A program made the position numbers and the translations under genes. A stretch of 10,598 bases of DNA from the NCBI GenBank assembly GCA_003024985.2, contig PXIH01S0024918.1; one strand, 5' to 3'. This DNA comes from Euperipatoides rowelli (taxonomy: Eukaryota; Onychophora; Udeonychophora; Euonychophora; Peripatopsidae). The notes beneath the pieces are model-generated. The model was not told the origin of the DNA and made no database searches. It was given only the letters and a program-made list of their open reading frames with translations. Shown piece by piece: positions 1 to 7,482 of the stretch. Position 1 is the first letter of the stretch, and each line of letters starts with the position of its first letter.

Positions 1-27
1 CGATTAGGAACAGTAGATTAAAATTTT

Positions 28-71
28 ACTTGCCCGATGTATTTTTTTACTTGCCCCGGGCAAGTCGGGCA
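28..71. repeat. GC-rich ACTTGCCC palindrome cluster
   Basis: The octamer ACTTGCCC occurs at 28-35 and again at 49-56. It is followed after one base by its exact complement GGGCAAGT at 58-65, giving a perfect 8-bp-arm palindrome with a 1-nt centre (49-65). TGCCCGA at 31-37 can also pair with TCGGGCA at 65-71, so two alternative hairpins share the segment. The patch is sharply GC-rich against AT-rich surroundings. It could be the end of a transposable element lying mostly outside the window, but no family is recognised. Confidence 0.6.
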
Positions 72-438
72 TGGTATTTTTCTAACACTGCAAAAACCCC
101 TTGACTTTTCTTAAGCTTATTTCATGCTTGTAAATTTATCTATCCTTTGATGTTAGTTTTAACCTGAACCTAAATAGCCATGACCATTGTTTTCAAACCC
201 AAACATGTTATTTTATTTACTGTATACCCTGAGATATGTTTACTAGCAGAAAAGTTATGCTTCGTTTACCATTCATACCGTGGTGCTTAGATATTTCAAA
301 GTGAACAGTCTATGCCTTAATACAAATTCTTGAAAGAACTAATTGTTTTGCCAATGGTCTACCTACTATAAACACATTGGGATTATTTCTAATGGATGGG
401 CTCTTATCCTGAACTTATGCCTAATGAGAGGACAAGTT
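72..438. other. AT-rich sequence without a recognised gene
   Basis: No protein-like reading frame, RNA gene or repeat is recognised here. The short open stretch running from 343 into the AG repeat has low-complexity, non-conserved-looking content and is probably chance. Confidence 0.5.
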
Positions 439-453
439 AGAGAGAGAGAGAGA
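439..453. repeat. (AG)n microsatellite
   Basis: Seven and a half uninterrupted AG units are followed by a short A-run and further purine-rich sequence to about 535. This is simple sequence with no evident function. Confidence 0.85.
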
Positions 454-819
454 AAAAGCAGCCATTTTTGCTATCTTAAACTTGTACTTGGCTGGAGGAG
501 AAAGTTGAGAGAAGATAAGGAGAAAGATTAAAAGAGGCAGACAACAGAGATATAATTACTTAAGACATATTAGTAAAGATTATCACCAGTTAACAGTGAA
601 GGCATTGCTATATTTCTCTATTATACTCTCCCAAGCATCAAGAAAATTAAACACTAAGAATTACAAAATATTTTATCACCTAAAGAATTTACCCACGTTT
701 ATTCATAAAAACTAGAGACTTTATTTGCTTTACCGTTTGTGTTGTACCCTCTCATGCTCCTGTTCATCCCAGAGAAATGTTTTCTTCTTAAATCATAAGT
801 TAACAAGAATTTGAAATAG
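454..819. other. Non-coding AT-rich spacer
   Basis: Purine-rich sequence to about 535, then unremarkable AT-rich sequence up to the SINE start at about 820. No gene, tRNA or repeat recognised. Confidence 0.45.
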
Positions 820-1019
820 TCCTGTCCTTGTGGTCCAGCCTGTAGCAATGCAGGCTGAAAATGAGGGCGAAGACATAAGCTGAGACGTTCCAGGTTCACA
901 TCTCTAAGAGCCAGATTTGGAACGTTTTTTTTCCCCTGGCTTACAACTTTCCAGGGTTTTTTAACTCAGTGCGTTGGCTCTCTAAGAACCATAGTAGAAA
1001 AAAATTTATTAAAATGAAG
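820..1019 (+). mobile_element. tRNA-derived SINE, family A, copy 1
   Basis: The element has a tRNA-related head with an A-box-like TGGTCCAGCCTG at 831-842 and a B-box-like GGTTCACATCTC at 893-904. A non-tRNA body follows. The body from about 917 to 990 aligns with the minus-strand element at 9973-10056: both carry TGGAACG plus a T-run, CCCTGG, a GGGTTTTTT(A)ACTCAG block, and GGCTCT followed by TAAGAACC. Both copies also start with TCCTG. The tail becomes A-rich at 998-1019. The boxes have decayed, so it is probably old. It is non-coding and would have been transcribed by RNA polymerase III. Its 3' end lies about 24 bp from the 3' end of LINE-1, so the two are tail to tail. The family name is not known to me. 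Confidence 0.75.
831..904 (+). promoter_or_regulatory. Pol III internal promoter (A and B boxes) of SINE A copy 1
   Basis: The A-box-like motif at 831-842 and B-box-like motif at 893-904 are spaced as in tRNA genes. Both deviate from the TRGYNNARYNGG and GGTTCRANTCC consensus forms, so activity is doubtful. Confidence 0.5.
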
Positions 1020-1033
1020 ATTATATGTTTATG

Positions 1034-1041
1034 ACAGGTAA
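1034..1041. repeat. Candidate target-site duplication of LINE-1, left copy
   Basis: ACAGGTAA lies one base from the LINE-1 poly-T run (its poly-A tail on the minus strand). The same octamer is at 5735-5742, 13 bp upstream of the ORF1 start codon. The octamer also occurs at 7534-7541, so chance cannot be excluded. Confidence 0.45.
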
Positions 1042-1048
1042 CTTTTTT

Positions 1049-1054
1049 TTTATT
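1049..1054 (-). terminator. Polyadenylation signal and A-tail of LINE-1
   Basis: AATAAA on the minus strand runs straight into a run of A (T-run at 1043-1051 on the + strand). This marks the probable 3' end of the element. The signal overlaps the tail instead of lying 10-30 nt upstream, so the A-run may be part of a longer original tail. Confidence 0.55.
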
Positions 1055-1099
1055 CCAATAAAAATAAATATTACATTTACAATTAAAAAACAGTCTGAG

Positions 1100-4000
1100 C
1101 ATATGCAAGAGCTCCGCTTCAACTCCGTTCCCCATCCACCATCCATTGATATTAAACCCCAATCAACTACATATAAATTACCTGCCGCTCTTCTATAAAT
1201 GATGACCCAAGTCCTGTCATTATCCAATTTAGCCCACCTTTCTCCAAAGCCTCCACCTCTCCTTCCTATAGTCATATGATATCTTAGTCCTACCTCTTCT
1301 TGAGTTCTAGCTTACCAAATCTTGCTAAGTCTTTATTCACATACTTTTAAAATAATATTTGATTGAACTCTTGTATATTACTTGCCACCTGACCATTGAA
1401 TAACCTATTGCACCTGTGCTTCCAAATACTATAGAACATCTTAATCAATCTCAATCTTCTATCAGGTCTAAAGTTCACAATGTCCATTCTTTCCACATCC
1501 ACTATTTGACCATCATCTGCCTTAATTGCATCCCATTGCTCTTAACAAATGCCATTACACCTTCACAGCTCCCAAACAAATGTGCCTGATCCTCAAGTTG
1601 CATACCACACAAACTGCACTTAACCTCCTCTTCTTTAAGCAATCCTCTTTTCTTCTAAAACTGCTGAGTGAACAATATTCTATTTTGTACATTCATCCAA
1701 AAGTTATATAAGTTATCATACATGCTCAATTGTTTTACATACTTCAAATTTGCACTTCTATATGGCTCTAATCTTGAAATTCTTGCCTCTGGTAATAGTC
1801 CTTCCACATTAATTTATATCTACCTTTTCTTTTTTCCACAAGCCTATCTTTCAAAGCCAAATATACATCCTTCTAATAACATATTAGCTTATTAGGCCCA
1901 CCTTTATTACACTGTAAAAATTGCTCTAATTCCTTTACATTTTGAAAACTGTTTAACAAAAAAAAACCATATGTAATGTTCAGTCATAACAACACCACAT
2001 TCAAGATTCCCATACCTTTTTTGTCTATAGGTGCAAGCGTAATCTCATAGGCCATTATTCTGAATTTTCCATACACCCACTTTTGTATCTTTCTAGCCCA
2101 ATCATTCTCCTCTTTTTTAGAGAATTTTATAAAGAATTTGTTACAATCAGTTTAATTATAACTTTATTTTTATCATACCAATTCATCCAAAATCTACTCC
2201 ACGACTCCAACTTTAAAGTTATATTTTGAGTGATATTCTCGAACAGGAATCTTTTATTTACCTTAATGACCTTATGAAAATCTATTCCCATGATTTTTTC
2301 CAATCTTGCCTTTTAACAAGTCATGCTTTATCACTTCATCTTTGATTATATCAAATAAGTATGATTCTCCAATATTAATTTTCGTTCCCGTTAACACTTC
2401 AAAACTCTTGAATACACTCAACACTTCTTGCAATTCCATTTTGGAGCTAGCCATTATTGATATGTGATCAATATAATTTATAACTTTGATCCTCTCCATC
2501 AGCCCTCTAATCCTGATTCCTTTGATTCTTGCTTCCACTATTTCAATCAGTTCTTCAAATAAATCCCATAAAGTAATGAGCTTAGTGGAGAAACCTGCAA
2601 CAGACTATTGTTTAATTCAAACATATCCGTGGTGTAATCAAGCATTTTTATGGTAATTCTCTTAAATTTCACTATATTAATAACAGTGTTTACAATAAGA
2701 TTTGACCCTAGATGTTTTTTTTTAATAAACTACACAAATATTCAACATCCATCATGGAAAATGCCTTAAAAATATCTAACTTAACGAAGATGGCTTCTTT
2801 ATTACCTGATTCCTTCACCAATGCCAAACTAACGTAGTGCATAAACAGCGCCTTCTGTACTGTTCTACCTTTGACTCTATCATTCCCACCAGACACATTG
2901 CACTCACCACCTCCGTGACTCTATATATATGTCACTGTTCATTAAGGCTATAGGCCTTATCTCTTCCACCTCTTGTATCTGCTTTTGCGTTTTGATAAGT
3001 GGAATAATAACAGCTTGATACTCATAAACATCCCACTTTGTGCATTCTCTTCCTGTCCTATCATACTAAGTTCAACAAGATTAATTTCTGACCTGCATTC
3101 ATTGCCTTACAAAACTCCCCCGATAACGCATCTGGTCCAGGCAAAGCTTCTCTAGAAATGTGATTTATCACAAAATTGAATTTTTCCATAGAGAACGCCC
3201 CCTGTAACACAGCCACATTTTCTCGCTTGGTGCCGCTAGATTCTTAGTCTTCAAAAACTTGTACATCTCCCCATATCCAGTTTCATATTCTTTATTACGT
3301 GCCCTCTGACCTTTACATGAATTAGCCAATGCCCTTAAATAGCCCGCATAAACTTCTGCCATCTCCTTGTCCCACCGATGACTTCTACTAACCTCAATTA
3401 ATATATACAATTTCTCTGCCTCCTCCCCTTAATCTCTCCATAATTAATGAAGAATTTTTGTTATTTAGCTTCACATCCATCCTCCTTAATTTTTTTAACA
3501 TCTTGCCTCTTTGCATGATTTCCAACACCTTTAAATCATCCTCCAACTGTTGATCTAAATCTACTTTCCTTTTTCTATTCACTCAACTATTAATCAACTT
3601 TTTAATATGGTCACTTTCTTCCTTAATTCTATCATTAAGATCCTTCTCTTTACCTCTAAGATAACTGATACAAATTTGATACGCATCATTCTTGAAGAGA
3701 CACCATTTTACCATGTTCTCCTTGTGAGCACCTTCATCTGATTTTCCACTAGATTTTCACTCATCAGCTTCCATAACCGGATTCATTCTCTTAAACTGTT
3801 TATAATTTATATTTTCAACCATCTGTATACCACACTTGATCATGTAATGATCCATATTCGGAATATACTTCAGCTGATACGAGAGATCCTTCCACTCTTT
3901 GATATTAGCAACAATTCTATCTAATATATTTTGTGTCTTCTTATCTTTTCTTGTTGCCAATTCTTGATTGTTAGTTTCTCTTGCTAAATCTTTTAATTTA

Positions 4001-4470
4001 TTAACCCTTATAAATCGTTCATACCTATCTTCCCATAACCCACTTCCTGTTCCAATCCCCTCACTGTTCCTACAGTGTCCATTAGCAATCTTTTAAAAAA
4101 GCAGATTTTTTGACTATCAACAATTGGGGCATGAATATTACTGTATATATATAATTAACGTATTTGCAGATATGCCCATTTATAATCCCAAACTGTATTT
4201 GATTTTTCATAAATAGTTTTTTTCTTCCCCCTATCATTAGTCCTTGTTTAGATTTGGTGTTTCTATCCTCATATATATGATATATTTCTTCCAACCCATA
4301 CCACTTAAACAACTTTGCCTTACTCAATTTACTCTTTTGTACTAATAGTATATCAGGCCGCTGCCCCAACAAATATTTTGCTTTGAGCATATAATTTTTA
4401 TAATTTTTGACTCCCCTCAAATTTATTGTAACAATAGACAAATTAATAAACGTCTTTATTCTATTTGTAA
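1100..4470 (-). pseudogene. LINE-1 ORF2 pseudogene: endonuclease, reverse transcriptase, CCHC finger
   Basis: The product would be a protein of roughly 1100 residues, now split over several frames. The endonuclease begins with SIVTINLRG near 4440 and has RPDILLVQKS near 4350. Its central part is out of frame or deleted, and it resumes at about 4060 with LWEDRYERF and IPNMDHYMIKCGI. A lysine-rich linker follows. The RT then shows LPGPDALSGEF (about 3130), IIPLIKTQ and EEIRPIALMNSD (about 3020-2930), and VKGRTVQ (about 2870). Motif A is LDIFKAF (2759-2779), motif B QVSPLSSLLYG (2571-2597) and motif C YIDH (2458-2478). TGTKINIG and a thumb-like LESWSRFWMNWYDK come next. The C-terminal finger CSLCGMQLEDQAHLFGSC lies at 1565-1618, followed by SIWKHRCNRLFNG near 1410. 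Substitutions are E to K in the endonuclease QE motif, S to M in SDH, and YADD to YIDH, on top of many stops. It is non-functional. The exact start is lost. Confidence 0.88.
1565..1618 (-). other. CCHC finger of LINE-1 ORF2 (zf-RVT type)
   Basis: On the minus strand this reads CSLCGMQLEDQAHLFGSC, spacing CX2C-X8-H-X4-C. This is the signature at the C-terminus of L1/Tx1-clade reverse transcriptases. All four zinc ligands are intact although the surrounding ORF is broken. In this enzyme class the region is thought to help bind the RNA template or target DNA. Confidence 0.85.
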
Positions 4471-4503
4471 TGGAGAAAACATATTTTAACCCCTATCCCA
4501 GCC

Positions 4504-5721
4504 TTACTTTCCAGTTTCTTTTTTCCTATATTTTGCTATATCCTGTGCTTGTATTGATTCAGCTATACTTTCCATGGAATTGGTCTTCCTTAACACTGCT
4601 TCTTTTATTTTACATTTTATTGTGGTTTGAAAATCCATTTCCCTCTACCCTACACCCACCCCCTCTTGTAGCCCCTGTGTCCACCACTAAGCAATTGTTT
4701 TGGCGTGTAACTAAAGCCCCTTTTCCTCCAAGCTCCACTTCCAACTGATTTTCATTAATGAGAACCATTTGCACATTTTACTTCATGTCACTTTTACTTC
4801 TTTTAATTTGGTGTTTACTTCTGTACTTAGCTGACTATCTCCCTCTATCATTCATAAACTTTCATCATTTTGCGGAGCATATTTATATTTTCCATACATT
4901 CTTTTTGTCTCGTATATGTGATTCCCTCATTAAACTCTTGGCAAGAATGCGTACTATCATCCATTACCTTACAGGTTTTACAATATTTCTATTCACATTC
5001 CCTCCTAATGTGTCCTATCTTATTGAAATTTAGACAAATTGCCCTTCTGCCTTTTAACATGACCAAGCCCTTAGAGTACTGCATTTTATTGAAATTGACG
5101 GATATATCTATTTCAGTTTCATTATTCAATGCTCCCTCAATTTAATATGCATTAGTATTAACATACAAATTATTACACAACGTTCTGTTCTTTTTAAAGA
5201 CAGCAATATTGTTATATTTTGACATATACTCCCTTAACTTATAAGGCTCAACATCATTCGGTATTTAGTTTACATGAGCTTTATATATGATACTATAGCC
5301 CTCACTTCAAATACACAACATTTGAATCTTCTACCTTCGATAATGATTTGTATAATGAATCAGCATTTTTTTTTTAAAGAAATTTGATTCCTACATACCT
5401 ATTGTTTTCAGGCTGATACACTTCATTCACCAGTGACAAATCCTTGATTTTCTGTATCTCCTCAAAGATTTTTATCTGTCCTACCATCATATCCATATCA
5501 GGACTAAACGTTGTCAGCTTAACACGCTTCTCAGTTAACACCTTTTTCATTCATTTTGCCGGATATCTTAGCAAGTTCACCAGCTTTTCCAACAACTGTT
5601 TCAAATTTTGACTTCTGAAATTAATTTCAATTGACTCATTTAATAATTGCTTTATCAAATTCTCAAAAGTTAATTAATTTTCATCCAAGAATTGTCTTAA
5701 CAAGACACCATCGGTCGCCAT
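4504..5721 (-). pseudogene. LINE-1 ORF1 pseudogene with two zinc knuckles
   Basis: The minus-strand ATG at 5721-5719 sits in GCAAGATGGCG, a good eukaryotic start context. Reading begins MATDGVLLRQFLDEN and then meets a stop. It runs through a leucine- and lysine-rich stretch, FEEIQKIKDLSLVNEVYQP, and changes frame near 5300. YKLREYMSKYNNIAVF and FNKMQYSKGLVMLKGRRAI follow and lead into two zinc knuckles: CLNFNKIGHIRREC (4995-5036) and CKTCKVMDDSTHSC (4941-4982). A further stop-riddled part ends near 4504 with SIAESIQAQDIAKYRKK. At about 400 codons the length fits Tx1/L1-type ORF1 proteins, which coat the element RNA. At least ten stops and one or more frameshifts are present. The second cysteine of the first knuckle is now phenylalanine (TGT to TTT is one base). 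Confidence 0.82.
4941..5036 (-). other. Tandem CCHC zinc knuckles in LINE-1 ORF1
   Basis: The knuckle nearest the N-terminus reads CLNFNKIGHIRREC. It would be a standard CX2CX4HX4C knuckle if the phenylalanine were cysteine. The second reads CKTCKVMDDSTHSC, spacing CX2CX6HX2C, with all ligands present. Paired knuckles after a GRR(A/P) stretch are typical of Tx1-like ORF1 proteins, where they bind nucleic acid. Confidence 0.8.
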
Positions 5722-5734
5722 CTTGCCCGAGACT

Positions 5735-5742
5735 ACAGGTAA
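5735..5742. repeat. Candidate target-site duplication of LINE-1, right copy
   Basis: ACAGGTAA matches the octamer at 1034-1041 and follows the presumed LINE-1 5' end. The bases beyond it diverge from the left copy. Confidence 0.45.
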
Positions 5743-5834
5743 ATTTATTTTTTAAAAAGAAAAAAAAAATTGAAATACTTTCCAGTTATCTCCAATAACG
5801 TTTTATCCAAGTTATTTTCACTACAGCAAAAATC

Positions 5835-5975
5835 ATGTCAGATACCAAGCAGATCTTTACTGAAGAGGAGAATTTCACGATTGCACTCATTCCTATTGAA
5901 TGGTTCGTAACTGGTGCTGTACAAGTCCAACCTAGTCCTGGTTGTCCAAAAGAAGATAGTCTTAAATTTCTCTGA
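5835..5975 (+). CDS. Short protein-like ORF or orphan exon, unknown function
   Basis: This 46-codon ORF starts at ATG 5835 in AATCATGTC and ends at TGA 5973-5975. The product is mixed and slightly acidic, starting MSDTKQIFTEEENFTIAL and continuing with IPIEWFVTGAVQVQPSPG. It reads as structured rather than low-complexity, which is unusual in this AT-rich setting. A splice-acceptor-like TTATTTTCACTACAG ends 8 bp upstream of the ATG. It could be a first coding exon of a host gene, a relic of a DNA transposon gene, or chance. The pattern of an acidic residue cluster, a hydrophobic strand and then I/VP-x-x-W loosely recalls small N-terminal domains of transposon-related invertebrate proteins, but I cannot name a family. 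Confidence 0.22.
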   Translation: MSDTKQIFTEEENFTIALIPIEWFVTGAVQVQPSPGCPKEDSLKFL

Positions 5976-6754
5976 TCTCATTGAGAAAATGCAGTGAAGA
6001 ATGAGAGCATGTCTCCAATAATTTAGTTCCTGAGAAAAACTCCTTACTAACAAGCCTGAAGAAGAGCAACAGTTCCAGCTTTATATTTTTATAAACTTTC
6101 ATGTTAATTTCCAATTCTATACAACAAGAACTTCGAGTGGATGTATGAATGTAAAAGAGTCTTGCTAGTTGGTTTTTATTAAATCTAACAGTGTACGTAA
6201 ATAGATGACTTGATTAATTCTTGATTTTTTTCTTTTCAGATGGCATAGTGGGTGTTAAAGTTCATGGAAATAAAAATGTCTGTTCAAGGATCTGGATTCA
6301 ATTATGGTCATACATAGCACAATATGCACTATTACATAACATGTTAAATTTATTCATCATTCTACGTACAAGAATCAATCTCAAAAATCGTATCTAAGAA
6401 CTATTTAGCTATATTCAAACAAATGTTGCAAGTTGAGGATCTTCCCAAGGAAACCTCTATCTACTAACTTGACTTAGCCCTCCTGACTCTACCTCTGACA
6501 CTAACTCAGTTATTCAAAATAAGACAATTTATTCCTATTTTTAATATGTACGTTTCATGAGCAAGCATTAATTTTTTTATATATATTAATTTTATCATAA
6601 TTCTTATATCAGTCAGGGGTTATCTCATTATATTTTAGTTGTGATGTTTAAGTAAGATTTTTTAATCAATCTTGAGTTCATGTTATAGGATTTATTCCCA
6701 TGATCAACTGTCATAAAAATAATATTATTAATAATTTTTGCTCCCATTAAAAAT

Positions 6755-6768
6755 AATATCCATCCATT
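6755..6768. repeat. Possible target-site duplication of the tRNA-Leu-like SINE (left; partner 7074-7088)
   Basis: AATATCCATCCATT here against AATATCCAATCAATT at 7074-7088: an exact 8-bp core, then one gap and one mismatch. The right copy directly follows the poly-A run, which is where a duplication is expected. Confidence 0.4.
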
Positions 6769-6780
6769 GCCCTATCAGGA

Positions 6781-6843
6781 TAGTCGAGCGGAAAAGCTCT
6801 ACGTTCAGCGCTATGAAGCTAAGCTTGCTGCCAGTTCAGATCC
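6781..6843 (+). promoter_or_regulatory. Pol III A and B boxes of the tRNA-Leu-like SINE
   Basis: TAGTCGAGCGG (6781-6791) and AGTTCAGATCC (6833-6843) each differ by about two bases from tRNA-Leu-type boxes TGGCCGAGCGG and GGTTCAAATCC. The order and spacing suit an internal RNA polymerase III promoter. Confidence 0.55.
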
Positions 6844-6863
6844 GGGAAACCCTTGTTCCCCGG
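6842..6863 (+). other. GC-rich stem-loop after the SINE head
   Basis: CCGGGAA (6842-6848) pairs with TTCCCCGG (6856-6863), leaving a 7-nt loop and one bulged C. It begins inside the B box, where a tRNA would close its T-arm, so it may be a rearranged tRNA 3' half. Confidence 0.5.
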
Positions 6864-7197
6864 GTTAAAAGAGTTCAAGTGTGATTTGATCTTTACTAGG
6901 AATACTAGCCCAAGACTTGTCAACCAATCGATCTAGAAGCTTTTCTTGAAGAAGTTATAGACAATTAAAGTTGAAAAATAAATTGTTAAATAATTGATTT
7001 TAAAATATAACCTGTAATACATTGTAAAAAATAAAGGTCGTTTCTGCCGTTAGGCGAAACATTTAAAAAAAAAAATATCCAATCAATTATAATACTTGTA
7101 ACTATTTACATTTTTGCCAGAAATATGTCTTTAATGACAATTAAGAAGTTAATAAATTACTCTATAATTATGAGTACTTAATCTTTCAAATCTGTAG

Positions 7198-7288
7198 CCG
7201 TTCAGCCATATTGCATATTTCCGTTCAGCCATATTGCATATTTCCGTTCAGTCATATTACGGTATCCTGTCAGCCATAATGCAAATTT
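7198..7288. repeat. 23-bp tandem repeat, four units
   Basis: Units 1 (7198-7220) and 2 (7221-7243) are identical: CCGTTCAGCCATATTGCATA plus three T. Unit 3 (7244-7265) is 22 bp and diverged, and unit 4 (7266-7288) keeps CAGCCATAATGCAAATTT. Unit 4 contains ATGCAAAT, the consensus octamer bound by POU-domain factors; units 1 and 2 carry the near match TTGCATAT. It may be a short satellite seed or a clustered binding site. There is no spacer structure as in CRISPR. Confidence 0.85.
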
Positions 7289-7329
7289 CAATTTTCATTC
7301 AATTGTCTGCCATAAATTCAAACTTAGTC

Positions 7330-7482
7330 GGATTAATGATTCCATTGTGTATCGGCAACAAGAAAAAATTACCATTACGTACCAATGGCGATAGAGCACT
7401 GTGGCTGCCCAGGATTGAACCCTCAACCTCTTATATGCACAAACACTGGCAGCCAACAACCCAGACCACTAGACCACCAGAA
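7330..7482 (-). mobile_element. tRNA-Glu-like SINE
   Basis: Read on the minus strand, the head TTCTGGTGGTCTAGTGGTCT (7482 down to 7463) closely resembles animal tRNA-Glu. The A box TGGTCTAGTGG lies at 7476-7466 and the B box AGGGTTCAATCCTGG at about 7424-7410. The segment between them does not keep an obvious Glu anticodon arm, and the acceptor stem does not close, so this is a SINE head or tRNA pseudogene. About 70 bp of non-tRNA sequence follows, including GTACGTAATGG near 7385-7375 and a T-run. The 3' end is not defined; 7330 is a rough limit. The body is unlike SINE family A. Confidence 0.6.
7411..7476 (-). promoter_or_regulatory. Pol III A and B boxes of the tRNA-Glu-like SINE
   Basis: The A box TGGTCTAGTGG (7476-7466) is a perfect tRNA-Glu-type box. 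The B box GGTTCAATCCT (7421-7411) is close to GGTTCGAATCC. These are the best-preserved promoter boxes in the window. Confidence 0.6.

Larger units (their letters stand above)
1043..5734 (-). mobile_element. LINE-1: nearly full-length, inactive L1/Tx1-type non-LTR retrotransposon
   Basis: This 4.7-kb minus-strand element has the L1/Tx1 layout. ORF1 with CCHC zinc knuckles lies at 5721-4504. ORF2 (about 4470 to 1100) carries an apurinic-type endonuclease, reverse transcriptase and a C-terminal CCHC finger. A short 3' region then ends in AATAAA fused to a run of A (a T-run at 1043-1051 on the + strand). Candidate 8-bp target-site duplications flank it. An intact copy would encode a particle-forming nucleic-acid chaperone and an enzyme that nicks DNA and primes reverse transcription at the nick. 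Here every domain has stops or frameshifts, and catalytic residues are substituted, so it cannot move by itself. The 5' boundary is uncertain because only 13 bp precede the ORF1 ATG. Family membership is inferred from motif order rather than a search. Confidence 0.9.
5743..6768. other. Non-repetitive AT-rich stretch with splice-acceptor-like sites
   Basis: Apart from a 46-codon + strand ORF (5835-5975), no gene is recognised. Two + strand pyrimidine-rich tracts end in AG: TTATTTTCACTACAG just upstream of that ORF (ending at 5826), and a T-rich tract ending TTTTCAG at 6240. Both look like metazoan 3' splice sites, but without a matching exon they may be chance. The rest, 6300-6768, is AT-rich with no visible structure. 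Confidence 0.35.
6769..7073 (+). mobile_element. tRNA-Leu-like SINE with poly-A tail
   Basis: The head ATCAGGATAGTCGAGCGG (6774-6791) closely resembles the 5' end of animal tRNA-Leu genes. The A-box-like TAGTCGAGCGG lies at 6781-6791 and the B-box-like AGTTCAGATCC at 6833-6843. The 3' acceptor strand of a real tRNA is missing. Instead the sequence continues through a hairpin (6842-6863) and about 200 bp of AT-rich body with a second small hairpin (7039-7060), ending in an A-run at 7065-7075. Imperfect direct repeats beginning AATATCCA flank it at 6755-6768 and 7074-7088 and may be target-site duplications. It is non-coding and unlike SINE family A in its body. Confidence 0.6.

Noticed and set aside
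699-899. Minus-strand 66-codon open frame
   Set aside because: It overlaps the SINE head in antisense and shows no recognisable domain.
4407-5145. Three overlapping + strand open frames with hydrophobic, membrane-like translations
   Set aside because: They are antisense to LINE-1 ORF1 and the ORF2 start. The hydrophobic look comes from T-rich complement of an A-rich coding strand.
5838-6053. Minus-strand 71-codon open frame
   Set aside because: Antisense to the more protein-like + strand ORF at 5835-5975. No motif, and no start or splice context to support it.
6774-6860. Functional tRNA-Leu gene
   Set aside because: The 5' half and boxes match, but no 3' acceptor strand pairs with the start and the anticodon arm is unclear. 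A SINE head fits better.
7198-7288. CRISPR array
   Set aside because: Units are directly adjacent with no spacers, and the context is eukaryotic.
7400-7482. Functional tRNA-Glu gene on the minus strand
   Set aside because: Good A and B boxes, but the acceptor ends do not pair and no convincing Glu anticodon loop is seen.
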